Assembly: GCF_000429645.1 (NCBI RefSeq)
Contig: NZ_AUCG01000016.1
Span: 496,001-560,000, forward strand
Length of the DNA: 64,000 nucleotides
From: Niveispirillum irakense DSM 11586
GTDB lineage: Bacteria > Pseudomonadota > Alphaproteobacteria > Azospirillales > Azospirillaceae
Direction of reading: 5' to 3'
In this document: positions 35,810 to 43,870 of the stretch, one piece after another
Position numbering within the stretch: the first letter of the stretch is position 1
How the letters are laid out: every line of letters starts with the position of its first letter
Notes under the pieces: generated by a model
The model's input: only the letters and a program-made list of their open reading frames with translations
Databases searched by the model: none
Told to the model about the DNA's origin: nothing
Made by a program: the position numbers and the translations under genes

Positions 35810-36423
35810 GCAATAGCCGCATTCTGCAGACAGTCCTTCTGGCCTCGGTCGGGCTGAACCTGTTTCTTCTGGGCGTCATGGTGCCCGGCTGGCTGGGTCA
35901 TCGTGGCGGACCGCCGCCAATGGACCGGAATGGCCCTGGCGGCCCTGTCCATGGCGGCATGCCGGGTCCTGGACCGGGGCCGATGGGATCTGCCTTCATG
36001 CTGTTTCATCAGGCGGCTGAGCGACTGCCCCCGGCCGATGCCGCGCTGCTGCGCGATCATCTGGAAAAGGTCCCCGATCAGATGCGTGAGCGCATCGACC
36101 AGATGGGCAGCCATATCGAGAAGGTCCGCCAGTTGATGCAGGCCGACCCGTTTGATGCCGACGCGCTGACGGCCGCCCTGACGGAAATGGCCGATTGGCG
36201 GGCCGCCGAGGATAAGGAACAGATGGCCGGCCTGTCCGCCATTATGGCCCAAATGTCCCCGGAAGGCCGGCGCATCCTGGCGGAAATCCGCATGCCGCCC
36301 CTGCGGAGTGAAGCCCGGCGCGGCGCAATCCCCTTTGATCGGGAACGGGGGCCGATGGCCGGACCGCCGCCAGCCGGGCCGCCACCGGAAAAAGGGCCCG
36401 GTCCAGGGCCGGATGCCAACTGA
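35806..36423 (+). CDS. Periplasmic metal-sensor-like protein (CnrR/Spy-type helical)
   Basis: This 205-residue protein has an N-terminal membrane helix (residues 6-28) and a Gly/Pro/Met-rich stretch with His. A helical region follows (AAERLPPADAALLRDHLEKVPDQMRERIDQMGSHIEKVRQLMQADPFDADAL), resembling the metal-resistance/CpxP-like family, and the tail is Pro-rich. CnrR-type sensors regulate the CnrH ECF sigma through an anti-sigma factor, so a similar three-part relay is possible here. The ATGA overlap with the upstream gene supports cotranscription. Metal binding is not shown. Confidence 0.75.
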   Translation: MSNSRILQTVLLASVGLNLFLLGVMVPGWLGHRGGPPPMDRNGPGGPVHGGMPGPGPGPMGSAFMLFHQAAERLPPADAALLRDHLEKVPDQMRERIDQMGSHIEKVRQLMQADPFDADALTAALTEMADWRAAEDKEQMAGLSAIMAQMSPEGRRILAEIRMPPLRSEARRGAIPFDRERGPMAGPPPAGPPPEKGPGPGPDAN

Positions 36424-36425
36424 CA

Positions 36426-36462
36426 GCAAAAAACGGGATCGGCCCTGCCGGTCCCGTTTGCA
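36426..36462 (+). terminator. Terminator after the sigma operon
   Basis: AAACGGGA...GGC, loop, GCC...TCCCGTTT is a hairpin with internal bulges and a short T run. Bidirectional use with the bactofilin gene is likely. Confidence 0.7.
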
Positions 36463-36480
36463 TTTACGGCTACTGTTTTC

Positions 36481-37176
36481 TCACCCTGCCTTGGCAGTGC
36501 GGGCCGGCTTTTCCTCTTCCACCGCGGCTTTCGCCTCCTCTTCCGCCTTTGCCTCATCGGCGGTCGCGTCCGGCGCGTCGTTCGCAATATCGGGGGCCGC
36601 GTCGGGCACAGATTTTACCGTCACCGCGTCCGAACTGACGGTTTCCGCAGCAGGCACCGACGCTTCCTTGGCCGGTTCCGCAGATCCGGCGGGTTCAGCC
36701 TTCTCCGCCTCCGGCACCGGGGGCGCCAGCATGGCGGGCCGGCTGGCGGGCTTTGGCGGGCGCTCGGCCCCGGCCACGCGGCGGCGCACAGCCCCTTCAA
36801 AAGCGGCGCCGGGCGCGACTTCCAACACCATCTGCACAATGTCACCCTGCACGGTCGACCCGTTCAGCAGATAGACCTCATCCGCGTCAATCTCCCCTTC
36901 CACCCGGCCATGGACCCGGACCGTGCCGGCCTCCACCAGACCATGGACGGCACCGGTCGCGCCGATGATCAGCTTGGCACAGCGCACATCCCCATGGATG
37001 GTGCCTTCCACATGCACCTCCCCCGGCGTGGCGAGATCACCGGTGACCACCATGTCCCGGCTGATGATGGAAGGCATGGTGCGGTCCGCAGCCCCCGCCG
37101 CCGAAGCGCCGCCGCCGGCATGGCTGCCGCCGGACCGGGAGGCACTGTCCTTACGCTCTTTAACCTTCGCAAACAT
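36481..37176 (-). CDS. Bactofilin
   Basis: This 231-residue protein has a bactofilin core of about 100 residues (SIISRDMVVTGDLATPGEVHVEGTIHGDV...GATGAVHGLVEAGTVRVHGRVEGEIDADEVYLL). This right-handed beta-helix polymerises without nucleotides. A long acidic, Ala/Pro/Glu-rich tail follows and is probably disordered. Bactofilins organise cell-shape or stalk machinery and often sit beside M23 peptidases, as here: its start overlaps the end of the M23 gene by 17 bases. Confidence 0.94.
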   Translation of the reverse strand: MFAKVKERKDSASRSGGSHAGGGASAAGAADRTMPSIISRDMVVTGDLATPGEVHVEGTIHGDVRCAKLIIGATGAVHGLVEAGTVRVHGRVEGEIDADEVYLLNGSTVQGDIVQMVLEVAPGAAFEGAVRRRVAGAERPPKPASRPAMLAPPVPEAEKAEPAGSAEPAKEASVPAAETVSSDAVTVKSVPDAAPDIANDAPDATADEAKAEEEAKAAVEEEKPARTAKAG

Positions 37177-38596
37177 GACGGCTTTTCTCCATGAAGCGCA
37201 GGGGGTCGACGGGCCGGCCCTCCAACAGGACTTCGTAATGCAGGTGCGGACCGGAGCTGCGACCGCTATTGCCCAACAGGCCGATCGTGTTGCCCGGTTC
37301 CAGCTTCTCGCCCGGCTTCACCATGGCCTTGGCCAGATGGGCATAGCGGGTGCGGATGCCGAAACCGTGATCCACCTCCACCATCCGACCATACCCCTCA
37401 TCATAGGTGACATCCACCACCGTTCCAGCCGCGGGAAGGGTAATGGGTGATCCTTCCCGCGCCACCAGATCCAGCCCGGTATGGCTGGCCCAGCCATTGG
37501 TGAACGGATCGCGCCGGCTGCCGAAGCCGCTGGATACATAGAAATTATCCACCGGCGGGGTCAGCGGCAGGTAATTGTTCAAGGCACGCAGCCGGGCCTG
37601 ACGCTCCAGCAGCGACTCCAGTTGCGTCAGCGCCGCCACGGCTTCCGGCGGCAGGCCCCCCTGGGGCAGTTCCGGCAGATCGACCAGCGGCCCGCCCACG
37701 CTCCGGCGGGCATCCGCCACCTGACGCAGGGCCTTGTCCAGATCAATGCCGGTGCTTTTCAACTCATCCTCAATGGCGCCGATGCGCAGGCCCGCATGCT
37801 GGGACAGGCGGCTGAGCAGCGCCACCTGACCAGCGGCAACATCCGTCATGCGCTGTTCGGCGGCGGCCATGCGCGCGGCATAATCATCCCGTTCACGCTG
37901 GGCCGCATCGGCCAGCGCGGCCTTCCGCGCGGCCTCAGCCTGCGCCTCGGCCAGGGCCTGACCCAGCCCATCGGTGGCCAGCATCAGCCTGGGCAGGGAG
38001 GCGGGGTCGGTGTCACTATCCAGTTCGGTCGCGACCATCGCCAGGGCAGCGGCGGCAGCCTGGGCGCGGCGGGCGGCGAACTCCTGGCTCATTTCCGTCA
38101 CGGACACCAGGGACTGTTCGGCGGCACGCAGATGGCTGCCCCCTTCATCCATACCGATCTTCAGCGGCAGCAATTCCGTCCGCGCGGCGGCCAGAATTTG
38201 GCGCAAGGGCTTGGCGCCGGGCTTCTCCGCCTCCGCCAGCACGGCCAGGGCGGCATCCAGGCGGGCCTGGGTTTCCTCCTCCTCCGCCAGGGCGGTGGCC
38301 AGCGTGCTGCGCGCCTGCTCCAACTCTGCGGCGACGCGGGAAAGCTGCTCCCGGCTTTCGTCCAGTTGCTGGGCCAGCGGCTGGGTCCCCTGTTCAACAG
38401 CAGCGATGGACTGGCTTTTATCCGACAGGTTGACTGCGGTCACAGCCCAGCCGACACAGGCCAGAACCATACCGCACAGGGCAAGGCCGACATAAAGTTT
38501 GGGGCGCAAACGCTCACCCGGACCGATCGTGACGGCACGGACACAATCATCATCAACAATGATGACCCGTTCGCTTCGCGTGAAGAAACCGCGCAA
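37160..38596 (-). CDS. M23 family peptidase with coiled coil
   Basis: This 478-residue protein has a cytoplasmic N-terminus and a membrane helix near 35-55 (YVGLALCGMVLACVGWAV). Long helical coiled-coil segments lie at about 65-280. A C-terminal LytM/M23 domain has the zinc residues in HTGLDLVA and HLHYEVLL. It would cut peptidoglycan cross-links in the periplasm. The start at 38596 is a TTG behind GGAGGGGGAAAG. The partner is the overlapping bactofilin. Confidence 0.93.
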   Translation of the reverse strand: MRGFFTRSERVIIVDDDCVRAVTIGPGERLRPKLYVGLALCGMVLACVGWAVTAVNLSDKSQSIAAVEQGTQPLAQQLDESREQLSRVAAELEQARSTLATALAEEEETQARLDAALAVLAEAEKPGAKPLRQILAAARTELLPLKIGMDEGGSHLRAAEQSLVSVTEMSQEFAARRAQAAAAALAMVATELDSDTDPASLPRLMLATDGLGQALAEAQAEAARKAALADAAQRERDDYAARMAAAEQRMTDVAAGQVALLSRLSQHAGLRIGAIEDELKSTGIDLDKALRQVADARRSVGGPLVDLPELPQGGLPPEAVAALTQLESLLERQARLRALNNYLPLTPPVDNFYVSSGFGSRRDPFTNGWASHTGLDLVAREGSPITLPAAGTVVDVTYDEGYGRMVEVDHGFGIRTRYAHLAKAMVKPGEKLEPGNTIGLLGNSGRSSGPHLHYEVLLEGRPVDPLRFMEKSRHVCEG

Positions 38597-38849
38597 CTTT
38601 CCCCCTCCCCATCAGCACCGATACCACGCCGCCGGATATCGCATGTCCAGGACGCCCGGACGTGCGACAAACGAGGGGGCGGCGGGATCCGCTTATACTG
38701 TCCAGCCCTTCGGCCTTGCCGACGGAGTAACCCGTCAGAAAATCGACCTTAAATGGAAGAAGGGGGGTGGGGCAAGGCGCGATTCGCCCTTTGTCTACCA
38801 CTAATGGCCAGGATCGACCGTATGGGCCGCCACCTTCGGTAGGTGTGCT

Positions 38850-39515
38850 TCAATCAAGGGCCGCCCGCAGGGCTGCGGCCGTCCCCAGCGGTGCCAGCGT
38901 CGCCGCCCCCGCCAGAAGCCCGCCCAGTAACAGCAGATGCGGCCGGGCACTATGTCCCATCAGGGCCGAATCGATGGCAGCGGCGGCAAAAATCAGGGCC
39001 GGCACATACAAAGGCATGACTAGCAGCGGCAATAATACCCCACCCCGCCGCGCCCCCAGGGTCAGCGCCGACCCCACCCCACCGATCAGGGACAGGAGGG
39101 GGGTGGTGAGGGCGAGCGTGAGCAGCAGGATGGGAAAACCATCCGCCGGCAGATTGAGGAACAGGGCCAGCAACGGCGCGGCCAGGATCAGCGGCAGGCC
39201 GGTGACCAGCCAATGGGCCACCAGCTTGGCGGCGGCCACCGCCTCCAGCCCCAGGGGGGACAGGGACAGCAGTTCCAGGCTGCCATCCTCGTAATCGGCC
39301 TGGAACAGCCGGTCCAGCGACAGAAGCGAGGCCAGAAGCGCCGCGACCAGGATTACGCCCGGCGCGATACGCGCCAGCACATTGGGTTCCGGCCCGATGC
39401 CGAAGGGGAACATCACAACGCACAGCACGAAGAACAGCACGGCCATGGCGGCATCCGCCCCCTGGCGCAGGGCCAGCCGCAATTCCCGGCGCAGCAGTCG
39501 CAGCCAGCGGGTCAT
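38850..39515 (-). CDS. ccmB: Heme exporter membrane protein CcmB
   Basis: This 221-residue protein has six membrane helices. Family-like segments are LRRELRLALRQGADAAMAVLFFVLCVVMFPFGIGPEP and DYEDGSLELLSLSPLGLEAVAAAKLVAHW. With CcmA it forms the ABC module of cytochrome c maturation that provides heme to CcmC/CcmE. Its ATG overlaps the ccmA stop by four bases. ccmC is not seen downstream; the next gene downstream is the M23 peptidase gene. Confidence 0.94.
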   Translation of the reverse strand: MTRWLRLLRRELRLALRQGADAAMAVLFFVLCVVMFPFGIGPEPNVLARIAPGVILVAALLASLLSLDRLFQADYEDGSLELLSLSPLGLEAVAAAKLVAHWLVTGLPLILAAPLLALFLNLPADGFPILLLTLALTTPLLSLIGGVGSALTLGARRGGVLLPLLVMPLYVPALIFAAAAIDSALMGHSARPHLLLLGGLLAGAATLAPLGTAAALRAALD

Positions 39516-40312
39516 GGTGTCACATCCCCGGCGCCGGGGGCGCCTTCATCCTCGTCCAGCCCGTCGGTTTCATCCTCATCCGCCACCACGCTGAAGCGGG
39601 ACACGTCCAGCGTCTGCGCCCCCGGCAGATCCAGCGCGCTGTGGGTGGACAGCACGACCATGCCGCCCTCCGCCCGGTGGCGGGCGATCAGCAGCGCCAG
39701 ACGGGCCACCGAGTCGCGATCCAGCGCCGTCGCCGGTTCATCCAGCAGCCAGAGGGGCGCCGCCACCGCCGGCACAAGCGCCAGACGCGCCAGATTGACC
39801 CGTTTTTTCTGTCCGGCGGAAAGATACCGGCCGGGCAGATCGGCGACATGGGACAGGTCCACCGCCGCCAGGGCCCCGCGCGCGCGCGGTTCCGGATCGG
39901 GCAATCCGTCCAACCCGGCCCAGACGGACAGGTTCTCCACCGCCGTCAGCGCCGGTTTGACCGCATCCTGATGGCCGACATAGCGCAGCCGGATGCGGTG
40001 GGCATCAGGATCATCGGCAAGCGGGACGCCGTCCCAGGACAGCAGGCCGGAAAAGGGGCGCGAGAGACCGGCAAGCAGGCGCAGCAGGCTGGATTTACCG
40101 CTGCCATTATGGCCGACCAGCACCAGCGCCCCGCCGGGCGGCAGATGGAAATGCAAACCGGCAAACACCAGACGCGGCCCGCGCAGACAGACAAGATCGC
40201 GCGCAGCAAGGCCGGCGCTGGCCGGGGCAGGTGCTGCGGATATGCCGGAACCGTCGGGAAACAAGATGGAAGCCCACTCCGAAAGGCAGAAAATCGTCAG
40301 GCCTGCCGCCAC
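39512..40312 (-). CDS. ccmA: Heme exporter ATP-binding protein CcmA
   Basis: Walker A is GHNGSGKSSLLRLLAG, the signature LSAGQKKRVNLARL, and Walker B LWLLDEPATALD. The C-terminal acidic tail (ADEDETDGLDEDEGAPG) is longer than in most CcmA. The start is uncertain: no ATG is in frame. GTG 40312 gives 266 residues, while a TTG at 40264 (FPDGSGISAAP) is closer to the domain and has GGAG about 12 bases upstream. It powers the CcmAB module. Confidence 0.92.
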   Translation of the reverse strand: MAAGLTIFCLSEWASILFPDGSGISAAPAPASAGLAARDLVCLRGPRLVFAGLHFHLPPGGALVLVGHNGSGKSSLLRLLAGLSRPFSGLLSWDGVPLADDPDAHRIRLRYVGHQDAVKPALTAVENLSVWAGLDGLPDPEPRARGALAAVDLSHVADLPGRYLSAGQKKRVNLARLALVPAVAAPLWLLDEPATALDRDSVARLALLIARHRAEGGMVVLSTHSALDLPGAQTLDVSRFSVVADEDETDGLDEDEGAPGAGDVTP

Positions 40313-40405
40313 CAGGGACTGGCAGGGCCGGCACGATGCCAGAAATCACCCGGCAGAGGGGCAAAAAACAGGAGGGGCGTAAAGGCGCATAGCACCAAAG
40401 AAAAC

Positions 40406-40437
40406 GGCCACCGCGGGGGGCAAAGTGCGGTGGCCGT
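40406..40437 (-). terminator. Hairpin with T-rich end on the minus strand
   Basis: ACGGCCACCGC and GCGGTGGCCGT form an 11-pair stem. On the minus strand it is followed by TTTTCTTT, so it would stop transcription coming from the right towards ccmA. No minus-strand gene is visible to its right up to 41 kb, so it may protect ccmA from read-through or end an antisense RNA of the leader region. Confidence 0.5.
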
Positions 40438-40693
40438 AAAATTGTACCGATCCGGGGCGCGGACCGGCTGACAGAGGACGATCAGAGGATCGGGCTCCAC
40501 AAGGACCATCAGTGCCGGGGCAAGGGTGTCTCAATCCGCACCCGGCGATCCAAACCCGATTCTGTCACGCCCGTGATTGATAATTTGGGCCTGGAAAGTG
40601 GCAAAAATTTGATTTGATCCGGGCGCGTGGCAGATGCGCAAAGTTTCATCAAACGGATACAAAAAATCTCTTTCACGGATGGGGCTTCGGCCC

Positions 40694-41080
40694 TATATAG
40701 CGCTCATTCGCAGCGCACGTGCCTATGGCCCCCACACCTGTCCCCCCGGCATTTTCCGCCCCGGACAGAGCCGTCGACCCGGTGGGGTTATGCAACGACG
40801 TAACGCGTATCCTCGTCCGTCCCTTAAGCAAGGCGGCGAATTGGAGGCTACGATGGTACTTGTTGTTGTTGGTGGGCCCGCCGTGCCTGCCCTTCTCCGA
40901 CTTTTCTCGCAGCTCCCCGCCTATGGGAGCGATGCTGCTGGACGCATGTCCAGTATCTGACCCGCTTGGGCCGGCTGCTGCGTCGGCACGCCTGAGCGGA
41001 ACCGGGCCCTGAGGGGGCCCGGCATATTACTATTGCCTTCACCTGACATCGCTGACCTTGTTGCCTCGGAGTCTTTCGCA
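40694..41080 (+). ncRNA. speF-type leader RNA of ornithine decarboxylase
   Basis: About 375 bases of gene-free, structured sequence lie between a -10-like TATATA (40694-40699) and the decarboxylase start. The speF motif (Rfam speF) is known as a long conserved leader upstream of ornithine decarboxylase genes in alphaproteobacteria; position, length and gene context fit, but I could not run a covariance search. Visible parts are a leader ORF at 40853 and a GC hairpin CCGGGCCC/GGGCCCGG at 41002-41022 with no T run. It probably controls decarboxylase expression in response to polyamines or ornithine. Confidence 0.6.
40853..40960 (+). CDS. Leader peptide within the ornithine decarboxylase leader
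   Basis: A 35-codon ORF starts at ATG 40853 with GGAGG six bases upstream, a better site than that of the decarboxylase itself. It begins MVLVVVGGPAVPALLRLF and ends GRMSSI. It stops at 40960, 120 bases before the decarboxylase. Run-on codons for Val and the Pro residues could stall ribosomes. E. coli speF is controlled by an unrelated 34-residue peptide, SpeFL, that traps ribosomes with ornithine; a similar principle here is inference only. Confidence 0.55.
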   Translation: MVLVVVGGPAVPALLRLFSQLPAYGSDAAGRMSSI

Positions 41081-42208
41081 ATGACCGAGAAGATCGCCCG
41101 TTTTTTTGCCGAACAGACGCCCGCCACGCCCTGCCTGGTGGTCGATCTCGACGTCGTTGCTGAAAACTATGCCAAGCTGAACGGCGCCATGCCCGATGCC
41201 CGCATTTTCTATGCGGTGAAGGCCAATCCCGCGCCGGAAATCCTGCGCCTGCTGGTTCAGGCCGGTTCCTGCTTCGACACCGCATCGGTGCCGGAAATCG
41301 AATATTGCCTGGAAGCCGGTGCCACCACCGACCGGATCAGCTTCGGCAACACGATCAAGAAGGCCGCTGACATCCGCACGGCCCACAAGCTGGGTGTGGA
41401 TCTGTTCGCCTTCGACAGCATCGAAGAGCTGGAAAAGATCGCCGAGAACGCCCCCGGCGCGCGTGTCTTCTGCCGTATCCTGACCTCCGGTGAAGGCGCC
41501 GACTGGCCGCTGTCCCGCAAGTTCGGCTGCGAGCCCGCCATGGCCAAGGAACTGCTGATCAAGGCCGCCAGCATGAATGTGGTGCCCTATGGCGTGTCCT
41601 TCCATGTCGGCAGCCAGCAGCGCGACCTGACCCAGTGGGATATCGCGCTGGCGACCTGCGGCGACATTTTCCGCACCTGCGAGGAAAAGGGCGTTCTGCT
41701 GAAGATGGTCAATATGGGCGGCGGCTTCCCCACCCGTTACCTGAAGGATGTCCCGACCAGCCAGGCCTATGGCGAGGCGATCAACGAGAGCCTGCGCCGC
41801 CATTTCGGCAACCGCATCCCGGAAACCATCATCGAGCCGGGCCGCGGCATGGTGGGCAATGCCGGCATCATCCAGTCGGAAGTGGTGCTGATCTCCCGCA
41901 AGTCGGCCAATGATGACAAGCGCTGGGTCTATCTGGATATCGGCAAGTTCGGCGGTCTGGCTGAAACCATGGACGAAGCCATCCAATACCCGATCCAGAC
42001 CGAGCGTGACGGCCCGGCTGAACCGGTGATCCTGGCCGGCCCGACCTGCGACAGCGCCGATGTGCTGTATGAAAAGGCTGATTACCGCCTGCCCAATTCC
42101 CTGCGCATCGGTGACAAGGTGACGATCATGGCGACGGGCGCCTATACGACCACCTATTCCGCCGTCAATTTCAACGGGTTCTCCCCGCTGAAGGCCTATT
42201 ACATCTGA
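41081..42208 (+). CDS. speF: Ornithine/lysine decarboxylase, fold III
   Basis: This 375-residue eukaryote-like PLP decarboxylase has the PLP lysine in IFYAVKANPAPEIL, MVNMGGGFPTRY, IIEPGRGMVGNAG and the catalytic Cys region GPTCDSADVLYEKADY. It makes putrescine from ornithine (some members also accept lysine or diaminopimelate). ATG 41081 follows CGGAG; the frame is open to 41033. It is monocistronic with a strong terminator, and the long leader suggests post-transcriptional control. Symbol follows usage for this RNA family. Confidence 0.93.
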   Translation: MTEKIARFFAEQTPATPCLVVDLDVVAENYAKLNGAMPDARIFYAVKANPAPEILRLLVQAGSCFDTASVPEIEYCLEAGATTDRISFGNTIKKAADIRTAHKLGVDLFAFDSIEELEKIAENAPGARVFCRILTSGEGADWPLSRKFGCEPAMAKELLIKAASMNVVPYGVSFHVGSQQRDLTQWDIALATCGDIFRTCEEKGVLLKMVNMGGGFPTRYLKDVPTSQAYGEAINESLRRHFGNRIPETIIEPGRGMVGNAGIIQSEVVLISRKSANDDKRWVYLDIGKFGGLAETMDEAIQYPIQTERDGPAEPVILAGPTCDSADVLYEKADYRLPNSLRIGDKVTIMATGAYTTTYSAVNFNGFSPLKAYYI

Positions 42209-42238
42209 TCTAGTCGGCGGCGTCTTTCGCGTCGCATC

Positions 42239-42268
42239 AAGGCCGCCCCTCACCGGGCGGCCTTTTTT
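42239..42268 (+). terminator. Terminator after the decarboxylase
   Basis: AAGGCCGCCC, loop CTCACC, GGGCGGCC and TTTTTT. Confidence 0.92.
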
Positions 42269-42322
42269 ATGACCATTTTTGGTCAAATTTTAGGCAACCC
42301 AACAGCAACTGCGTATTTATTT

Positions 42323-42355
42323 TGCAACAGTGCGGCGGAATGTTGCACAGCAACA
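42323..42355. promoter_or_regulatory. Half-site cluster, candidate activator site
   Basis: TGCAACA (42323-42329) and TGTTGCA (42341-42347) are inverse complements 11 bases apart, and TGTTGC-ACA-GCAACA (42341-42355) is a second overlapping inverted repeat. They lie about 95-125 bases before the expected sigma-54 start site, where enhancer-binding proteins bind. It is not a clean NtrC or NifA site. Confidence 0.5.
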
Positions 42356-42422
42356 ATGCTCGTTCTAGGCGCAAACTATAGAAAACCGCATAATCCTTGA
42401 CTGTGTGTATCCGCCCGACAGG

Positions 42423-42440
42423 TTGGCATCGCTTTTGCTA
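42423..42440 (+). promoter_or_regulatory. Sigma-54 (RpoN) promoter of the porin gene
   Basis: TTGGCA...TTTTGCT has the invariant GG at 42425-42426 and GC at 42437-42438 exactly ten bases apart. The porin start codon follows 48 bases later. Confidence 0.65.
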
Positions 42441-42487
42441 ATTCAGTCGCGGACCCTAAACCATAAATGCCTCATAAGGAGTGGTTC

Positions 42488-43186
42488 ATGCGTTTCTCCC
42501 GGTTGCTCGCCTCCACGGCCATCGCTGGCCTGATGCTCGCCGGCGCCTCCGCCGCTCAGGCCGAATCGCCGTTCTCTTTCTCCGGCACGGCCGCCATCAC
42601 CTCGGATTATGTCTTCCGCGGCTACAGCCAGACCGGTGAAGACCCTGCCTTCCAGGCCGGCCTGACCGCCAGCCATGAAAGCGGCTTCTTCGCCGGCGTC
42701 TGGGGTTCCAACGTCGATTTCGGCACCGGCAGCGACGCCGATGTGGAAGTGGACCTGTTCGCCGGTTACACCAACACCGTCAACGACCTGACCTATACGG
42801 TCACGGCGCTCTACTACACCTATCCCGGTGCCTCCAGCGATTTGGAGTATGATTATTTCGAAGCCGGTCTGGATCTGGTCTATTCCATCGGCGATGTCTC
42901 GATTTCCGGTAAGGTCTACTACTCGCCGAAATTCTTCGGCACCGCCGGCGGCGACGCCTGGTACCTGTCGCCGGGCTTCAGCTACGCCCTGACCGACATG
43001 ATCACCATCAATTACGCTGTCGGCTTCAACGAGCTGGAAAATGGCGCCGACTACAAGGACTGGAATGCCGGCGTGGCATTGAAATTCGAGCCGTTTGTTG
43101 TCGACCTGAAATATTACGATACCGACGTGTCGGGCGTGAAGGAAGCCGATTCGCGCTTCGTCGCTTCCCTGACCTACGCGTTCTGA
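42488..43186 (+). CDS. TorF family putative porin
   Basis: This 232-residue outer-membrane protein has a signal peptide (LLASTAIAGLMLAGASAAQAE). Its family opening is FSFSGTAAITSDYVFRGYSQTGEDPAFQAGL, and repeated beta-strand sequence ends in SLTYAF. AAGGAG lies seven bases before ATG 42488. TorF-type porins often accompany ammonium-uptake genes, which would fit a sigma-54 promoter; no amt/glnK gene is in the window. Specific substrate unknown. Confidence 0.9.
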   Translation: MRFSRLLASTAIAGLMLAGASAAQAESPFSFSGTAAITSDYVFRGYSQTGEDPAFQAGLTASHESGFFAGVWGSNVDFGTGSDADVEVDLFAGYTNTVNDLTYTVTALYYTYPGASSDLEYDYFEAGLDLVYSIGDVSISGKVYYSPKFFGTAGGDAWYLSPGFSYALTDMITINYAVGFNELENGADYKDWNAGVALKFEPFVVDLKYYDTDVSGVKEADSRFVASLTYAF

Positions 43187-43232
43187 TCGGTTGCGCCGGG
43201 GGATGCCCCCCGGCCTGCCTCATCGTTCGGCA

Positions 43233-43267
43233 ACGGCCGGCCTCCTCGAGGGCCGGCCGTTTGCTTT
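43233..43267 (+). terminator. Terminator after the porin gene
   Basis: ACGGCCGGCC, loop, GGCCGGCCGT then TTTGCTT. Confidence 0.75.
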
Positions 43268-43372
43268 CCGACCGGCTTTTGCCACCCGGCTTCTTGAATA
43301 CCGGACCCTTTGCATAGTTGCCCCGGACCCGCCTGCGGCGGATAATCGGGATGAGAAAAGGAACGGTCCGCC

Positions 43373-43810
43373 ATGTCCGCGATCACCACCGGCACCACCA
43401 GCATCGCCCTGTCCGGCGCGCTTGCCCAGACGCAGCGCTTGGCCGCATCGGCGAATAATGTCGCCAATGCCGGCAGCATCGGTGCCATTCCCGGTGCTGA
43501 TGGTGCCGTGGCCGCCGGACAAAGCCCCGCCTATGCCCCCACCAGTTCCAGCCAGACGAGTGTGGCCGGTGCCAATGGCCAGGGCCAGGGCACACAGGCG
43601 GTTTTCCGCCCCAAGACCCCGGCCTATCTGCCGGAATACCAGCCCGACAGCGCCCAGGCCGATGCCGATGGCATGGTCGCCCGGCCCAATGTCGATCTGG
43701 CAGCAGAACGGGTGGACCAGATCGGGCAGCTCCGCGCCTATCAGGCCAATCTCGCCGTTCTGCGCACTGAAGATGAGATGCAGCGCAGCGCCATCAACAG
43801 CCTGGCCTAG
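43373..43810 (+). CDS. Flagellar rod FlgC-like short protein
   Basis: This 145-residue protein has the rod-protein N-terminal pattern (IALSGALAQTQRLAASANNVANAGS) and C-terminal helix (ERVDQIGQLRAYQANLAVLRTEDEMQRSAINSLA). These are the two halves that pack into a coiled coil in axial proteins; the middle is low-complexity Ala/Gly/Ser/Gln. It is isolated from any flagellar operon. It may be an extra or degenerate paralogue rather than the structural rod protein. Confidence 0.75.
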   Translation: MSAITTGTTSIALSGALAQTQRLAASANNVANAGSIGAIPGADGAVAAGQSPAYAPTSSSQTSVAGANGQGQGTQAVFRPKTPAYLPEYQPDSAQADADGMVARPNVDLAAERVDQIGQLRAYQANLAVLRTEDEMQRSAINSLA

Positions 43811-43870
43811 AGCGGATCGCGCAAAAGCCGAATCGCTTTGGAGCGTGAATCCAGATCGCTGAACAAGGAC

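Noticed and set aside
40297-40509. 70-codon minus-strand ORF before ccmA
   Set aside because: No ribosome-binding site, overlaps a hairpin terminator, and its sequence resembles no protein.
40634-40852. Upstream extension of the leader ORF
   Set aside because: The frame is open but Arg/Pro-rich with no start signal; the good ribosome-binding site is at 40853.
41002-41022. Intrinsic terminator in the decarboxylase leader
   Set aside because: The hairpin is strong but followed by CATATTA, with no T run. It is better seen as part of the leader structure.
42390-42420. Sigma-70 promoter TTGACT before the porin gene
   Set aside because: No -10 at proper distance; the GG-N10-GC element is a better fit.
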